Below are positions 6,618 through 9,595 of a stretch of 9,595 bases of DNA, in pieces. Source of the DNA: Bacillota bacterium (GTDB lineage Bacteria > Bacillota > Bacilli > Lactobacillales > Enterococcaceae); the NCBI GenBank assembly GCA_023389005.1, contig JAEWFE010000045.1, forward strand, positions 1-9,595, written 5' to 3'. Under the pieces are notes generated by a model that ran no database searches, was not told the DNA's origin, and saw only the letters and a list, made by a program, of their open reading frames with translations. The translations under genes and the position numbers were made by a program. The first letter of the stretch is position 1; each line of letters starts with the position of its first letter.

Positions 6618-7482
6618 AAATAATCCCTTTCTCATTTACTTTATTGATAATAAATTTGTCATTATGCCATTCTTTTACATAATTTTTGTCAATTTCTGAT
6701 ACAATATGCTTCGTTACGTTAGAAATTAGCTTTACAGAAGGATGTCGATTATCTAACTGAAAATTTTCGTTGTTTTTTTCAATATGAAATTTAAATAATT
6801 CGTATTCAGGAAAATAATATTCCTCGCCTAAATCCATTATAGCGGTTTTTAAGATTCTATAATTTTCTGTCGTGGCTAAGTGTAAATTTGAAAATTTCTC
6901 AGATGCCTTCAATAGAATATATGGAATTGAAAATTGAATAGTAATATTTGGATTCATTTTTTTAATACACCTAATTATCCTATTCATCATTATTTTTGCT
7001 TCATCAACTTCTAAATAAACATTCTCTACCTCAGAATGAAAATATTTATTTTTAGGTAATCTATTTAACACTTTGTTTGAATATTGCCACATTTCAACTG
7101 AACCTAAAGCAACGATAACAACTTCACTATTTTTAATTCCTTCAATAACACCTTTATCTATACGCTTATTTTCTAAAACAACATCTTTAATATTTTGAGA
7201 TTGATTCCAAAATCTAATTTTATCTGAAAAGACATTAGTTTCTTCATTGATTATTATTTTATGTTCTAAATTTTTACTGACTATTTCTAAATCGTTTAAT
7301 AATGAAGGTAAGTTAAATATCGTCTCATATGGTGCATACGACCTAATTTGTTTATTTGAAAAATATTCTATTCCTAGAGCTATATTTCTAGCTGTACACG
7401 CTCCCAATAAGCATATACCTGTTATTTTTTCATGTGAGAATAATTCAAAGTTATCATATGAGTAAAAATTAAGTTTCTCCAT
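6598..7482 (-). CDS. GSCFA-family (SGNH-hydrolase-like) protein
   Basis: 294-residue cytosolic-looking protein without signal peptide. It follows the GSCFA family layout: a nucleophile-type loop near the start (LLGACTARNIA, 25-35, where the family has GSCFA), VVIVALGSVEMW (121-132, compare TLGLTEVW), a strand ending FSIPYILLKAS (184-194, compare TVSPVPLxAT), NYRILKTAI (207-215), YFPEYELF (223-230) and the terminal His block DNRHPS (244-249). Family members are predicted SGNH-type hydrolases or acyltransferases. The expected nucleophile Ser of the GSCFA motif is Ala28 here, followed by Cys29; either Cys acts instead or the protein is not a hydrolase. Its ATG overlaps the upstream gene by 14 nt, with GAGG 9 nt before it. 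It probably modifies or transfers an acyl group on the product; this is inference. Confidence 0.7.
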   Translation of the reverse strand: MEKLNFYSYDNFELFSHEKITGICLLGACTARNIALGIEYFSNKQIRSYAPYETIFNLPSLLNDLEIVSKNLEHKIIINEETNVFSDKIRFWNQSQNIKDVVLENKRIDKGVIEGIKNSEVVIVALGSVEMWQYSNKVLNRLPKNKYFHSEVENVYLEVDEAKIMMNRIIRCIKKMNPNITIQFSIPYILLKASEKFSNLHLATTENYRILKTAIMDLGEEYYFPEYELFKFHIEKNNENFQLDNRHPSVKLISNVTKHIVSEIDKNYVKEWHNDKFIINKVNEKGIIYGKEIL

Positions 7483-9052
7483 AGATTTCTACCTCGTATC
7501 CTATCATTTCCAACACTTCTTTTACGTTACCATATCCTCTTAAAACTTGATCGAACTTACGTAAGTTTATCGGATAAGTTACTTTATTTTGATTAATTCC
7601 CATCAATATAGCCATTCCTGCTCTTATATCTTTTAAATCAAAAGTTTTTTCTTGTATTTCTAAAATCTGTGTTCTACGCAATGTTTTTAAAGCGCCATTA
7701 TCTAAAACTTTTAAATTAATACCTAGCTTGCTTAGTTCTGAGATATGACTTGCCCTACTTATAAATATTTCGTCAAATAGTATGGATGATATATTTCGAG
7801 AAGCAAGAAATTCCGAAATAATTGGTCCTAAGTCAGTAGATATAAACGGAACTGCTCCCAAACGTAAAAATTCAAAGTATTCTTTATCCATTTGTTTCTT
7901 TTTTAAAAATGAGAGAGAATTACCTCTATCTACAACACTTAAGCCCAGTTTATTAAAGAACCATAGATAACTTTCTGGAATATCTTTTTTCTCAACATTC
8001 AAAAAAACAACATCATCTAATGAATTCCATAACAATAACACATAAGAAACAAGAACACTCATATCAGGAGGTAAAACTATTTCAGCATCTTTTATTTCTA
8101 TCTCTTCTACTTTAGGAATCCGTATTTTATCAGATGTAACATATTCTACGCTTCTATTTGTTGCACTTTCTAACAGACTCACTAAATAAGATATTGTTGG
8201 ATCTGGTGATATGCCATTAATCATTATTTCATTCGGATATACATATGCCAGACTAATTGCATTAAAAAAAGCTCCTACACTTTTACTTCCCATCGCATAA
8301 CAATTTAAGGAAATATTTTTATTTAGTAAATCATTTCTTTCGGAGTAATAACAATTATCAATAGCGTCATATTGATAGGTGGATATTGTCGAAAGAATGT
8401 CGAGATGTAAATTGATTGGTCTGTCACAAAAATCATCTCCACCAGGGAAAGTAAATAATAATTTATGATATTTATATGTCAAAGCAGAAATTACACCTAT
8501 ACTAGCCCTACTAATTCTGTTTAAAGTTGTAATATCATACGGTATATCTTGCGTAGTTAATTTTAGCTTGTCTTTGCTTGTCTTTGCATCCATCCATCCG
8601 CTACTACCAAATTCATAAAGGATATTTAAAAAATCTAATGCTGAAGGACAATTTTTTATGACAAGTTCTTTATTTCCAAACAATAAACTAGTTAAGAGTA
8701 TGTGCACACCTACAACCTTATCACCCTCGATTTTTATATGTTTTATTTTTTTGTGATTACTGTTAGATTTTCTCAATTCCAAATTAAAATGTTCCGGAAG
8801 TATCCTAGTTGATGCACTACTCGTTTTGTATTCTTCACTTTCTAATTTCGTAAAATGATTGATATGTACTTCCAAATCCTCAAATGATATTTCCAAAATT
8901 TTTGCATAGGCAATTAAATCAGTAATATTTATTTGCCTAGTTCCTTTCTCCCAATTAGAAACTGCTTGTCTACTAATATTTAGCCGATTCGCTACATATT
9001 CTTGAGTAAGCCCTCTCGCTACCCTTCTTTGTTGCAAAAATTTCCCTATCAT
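7469..9052 (-). CDS. HTH-XRE regulator fused to a MurA/EPSP-type enolpyruvyl transferase
   Basis: 527 residues, first gene of the operon. Residues 1-62 are an XRE helix-turn-helix (GLTQEYVANRLNISRQAVSNWEKG, split here as 14-24 and 25-37). After a linker (about 63-100), residues about 103-525 match UDP-GlcNAc enolpyruvyl transferase (MurA, about 420 residues). Residues equivalent to E. coli MurA catalytic or binding positions are kept: Lys112 (K22), Arg182 (R91), Arg211 (R120, in DRPINLHL), Asp407 (D305, ISTDLGP), Arg433 (R331) and Arg477 (R397, DIRAGMAIL). Two key changes: Cys115 is replaced by Asp206 in PGGDDFCDRP, with a Cys three residues on, and Asn23 by Val113. PEP-dependent enolpyruvyl transfer is therefore plausible, probably on a substrate other than UDP-GlcNAc. 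The fused HTH suggests autoregulation of the operon. The start at 9052 is chosen over 9061 by Shine-Dalgarno spacing. Confidence 0.85.
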   Translation of the reverse strand: MIGKFLQQRRVARGLTQEYVANRLNISRQAVSNWEKGTRQINITDLIAYAKILEISFEDLEVHINHFTKLESEEYKTSSASTRILPEHFNLELRKSNSNHKKIKHIKIEGDKVVGVHILLTSLLFGNKELVIKNCPSALDFLNILYEFGSSGWMDAKTSKDKLKLTTQDIPYDITTLNRISRASIGVISALTYKYHKLLFTFPGGDDFCDRPINLHLDILSTISTYQYDAIDNCYYSERNDLLNKNISLNCYAMGSKSVGAFFNAISLAYVYPNEIMINGISPDPTISYLVSLLESATNRSVEYVTSDKIRIPKVEEIEIKDAEIVLPPDMSVLVSYVLLLWNSLDDVVFLNVEKKDIPESYLWFFNKLGLSVVDRGNSLSFLKKKQMDKEYFEFLRLGAVPFISTDLGPIISEFLASRNISSILFDEIFISRASHISELSKLGINLKVLDNGALKTLRRTQILEIQEKTFDLKDIRAGMAILMGINQNKVTYPINLRKFDQVLRGYGNVKEVLEMIGYEVEIYGET

Positions 9053-9061
9053 CTTTTTCAT

Positions 9062-9066
9062 CTCCT
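9062..9066 (-). promoter_or_regulatory. ribosome binding site that decides the start of the HTH-transferase gene
   Basis: AGGAG at 9066-9062 directly abuts the first in-frame ATG (9061), which is too close to be used. It stands 9 nt before the second in-frame ATG (9052), the ideal distance. The protein therefore begins MIGKFLQQ. Confidence 0.75.
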
Positions 9067-9237
9067 GACATTTTAATCTATATCTAATATTTTATTAATT
9101 TTATACCAATATTCAAGAATTATCATGCTACATTATGTTGCTTTGAATCTTTTTACTCTATTCTTTTGTCACATAGCATCCGAAATTAGTCTTATCTGGA
9201 CTTACACCCAAAAGAAGTTGCTCCATGCTTGATACAC
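9067..9237. other. intergenic region between gyrA terminator and operon
   Basis: About 170 bp between the gyrA terminator and the first operon gene. Beyond the candidate operon promoter, one short minus-strand frame (9222-9157, MEQLLLGVSPDKTNFGCYVTKE, 22 codons) is open but has no clear ribosome binding site. It could be the remnant of a transposase N-terminus and is not called as a gene. Confidence 0.35.
9089..9116 (-). promoter_or_regulatory. candidate operon promoter
   Basis: On the minus strand TTGAAT (9116-9111) is followed after 16 bp by TAAAAT (9094-9089). An overlapping alternative is an extended -10, TGGTATAAA, ending at 9100. Either would start transcription about 20-40 nt before the first gene of the operon. 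The region has a repeated ATAAAAT and two AATATT palindromes that could serve the XRE protein as operators. In such AT-rich DNA the exact boxes are uncertain. Confidence 0.4.
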
Positions 9238-9286
9238 AAAAAAACTCACACCCTCAGCCACCTAAGGTAAGTGAGAGGATGTGAGT
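9238..9286 (-). terminator. intrinsic terminator of gyrA
   Basis: Read on the minus strand, 9286-9275 pairs with 9255-9244 as a 12-bp stem (one G-T pair) around a 19-base loop, followed by seven T residues (complement of the A run 9238-9244). It begins about 25 nt after the gyrA stop. It marks the end of the host gene and shields the operon from gyrA read-through. Confidence 0.85.
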
Positions 9287-9292
9287 AGTATT

Positions 9293-9308
9293 TGTTTCAC
9301 GTGGAACT
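9293..9308. promoter_or_regulatory. parS-like palindrome (candidate ParB binding site)
   Basis: The 16-mer TGTTTCACGTGGAACT, centred on CACGTG, matches 14 of 16 positions of the Bacillus subtilis parS consensus TGTTNCACGTGAAACA; the misses are positions 12 and 16. It lies between the gyrA stop and the gyrA terminator. ParB/Spo0J binds such sites for chromosome segregation. Occupancy here is inferred. Confidence 0.5.
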
Positions 9309-9310
9309 TT

Positions 9311-9595
9311 TTATTCCGTTTCGTCTGGTTTATCCGTAGCCTCTGAACTTTCAGTATTTGCTTGATCTTCTGACACATCTTCGTCTTCTTCTGGTTCAAC
9401 GGTTGCCATGGTTACAACCTTGGTATCTTCTTCCATCTTCATTAGACGCACACCCAAAGTCGCACGGCCGGTTTGTGAGACAGAATCAACGTTAAAGCGG
9501 ATGATAACCCCTTTATCGGTAATCAATAGGATGTCTTCGCTACCATCAACGGTTGTCAGTCCAGCAAGTGGGCCATTTTTCTCGGTAATATTGGC
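9311..9595 (-). CDS. gyrA: DNA gyrase subunit A, C-terminal end (partial, 5' part outside window)
   Basis: The frame is open for 94 codons from the window edge to a TAA at 9313-9311. It reads as the end of the GyrA C-terminal domain: NITEKNGPLAGLTTVDGSED, then LLITDKGVIIRF and VSQTGRATLGVRLM, the last propeller blade, which wraps DNA in the gyrase A2B2 complex. An acidic tail rich in Glu and Asp follows (EPEEDEDVSEDQ... to DETE), as in streptococcal GyrA, where such tails tune supercoiling. The breakage-reunion domain and the GyrA box lie outside the window. G+C is clearly higher than in the operon next door, so this is host backbone. The stop is intact, so the neighbouring accessory DNA has not disturbed the gene. 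Confidence 0.95.
   Translation of the reverse strand, partial: ANITEKNGPLAGLTTVDGSEDILLITDKGVIIRFNVDSVSQTGRATLGVRLMKMEEDTKVVTMATVEPEEDEDVSEDQANTESSEATDKPDETE

Noticed and set aside
6618..6635. Upstream start (MRKGLF) for the AlaRS-like gene
   Set aside because: The GAAAGGGA ribosome binding site lies inside this stretch and serves the ATG at 6617.
7782..7970. Plus-strand frame of 62 codons inside the HTH-transferase gene
   Set aside because: Antisense shadow of conserved transferase sequence, with no start signal.
7469..9052. Housekeeping murA
   Set aside because: N-terminal HTH fusion, Asn23 and Cys115 equivalents changed, and location in an accessory operon all argue against the essential peptidoglycan enzyme.

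Overview
The window looks like a low-GC Gram-positive chromosome, most likely Streptococcus. The anchor is the right edge, where the minus strand carries the last 94 codons of gyrA (final beta-propeller blade plus an acidic tail of streptococcal type), followed by a strong intrinsic terminator. The rest is accessory DNA. The G+C contrast is visible by eye: 9421-9480 in gyrA has 30 G/C of 60, while 6961-7020 inside the accessory operon has 14 of 60.

Layout. Positions 1-485 hold an unresolved ORF end, several small hairpins and repeats, a candidate promoter and two pairs of 11-bp tandem repeats. At 486-1649 (+) is a complete tyrosine recombinase of the Tn916/phage integrase type. Positions 1650-2031 are non-coding and hold a hairpin terminator, a perfect 12-bp tandem duplication and an imperfect direct repeat of about 28 bp; this is where an integrative element would be expected to end. 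From 9052 down to 2032 (-) runs one compact six-gene operon whose genes overlap or are 2 nt apart: (1) an HTH-XRE domain fused to a MurA/EPSP-type enolpyruvyl transferase; (2) a GSCFA/SGNH-like protein; (3) a divergent protein resembling the N-terminal catalytic and tRNA-recognition part of alanyl-tRNA synthetase; (4) and (5) two different ATP-grasp ligases; (6) an MFS exporter. gyrA closes the window, with a parS-like palindrome just after its stop codon.

How the genes may work together (inference). An enolpyruvyl transferase, an aminoacyl-activating enzyme homologue, two carboxylate-amine ligases, a possible acyl-transfer or hydrolase enzyme and an exporter, all translated in tight coupling, look like a small-molecule biosynthetic cluster that makes and exports an amino-acid- or peptide-derived compound. 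The regulator is built into the first enzyme. I do not recognise this gene combination as a named pathway, and I cannot predict the product. The element carrying the integrase may or may not be the vehicle of the operon.
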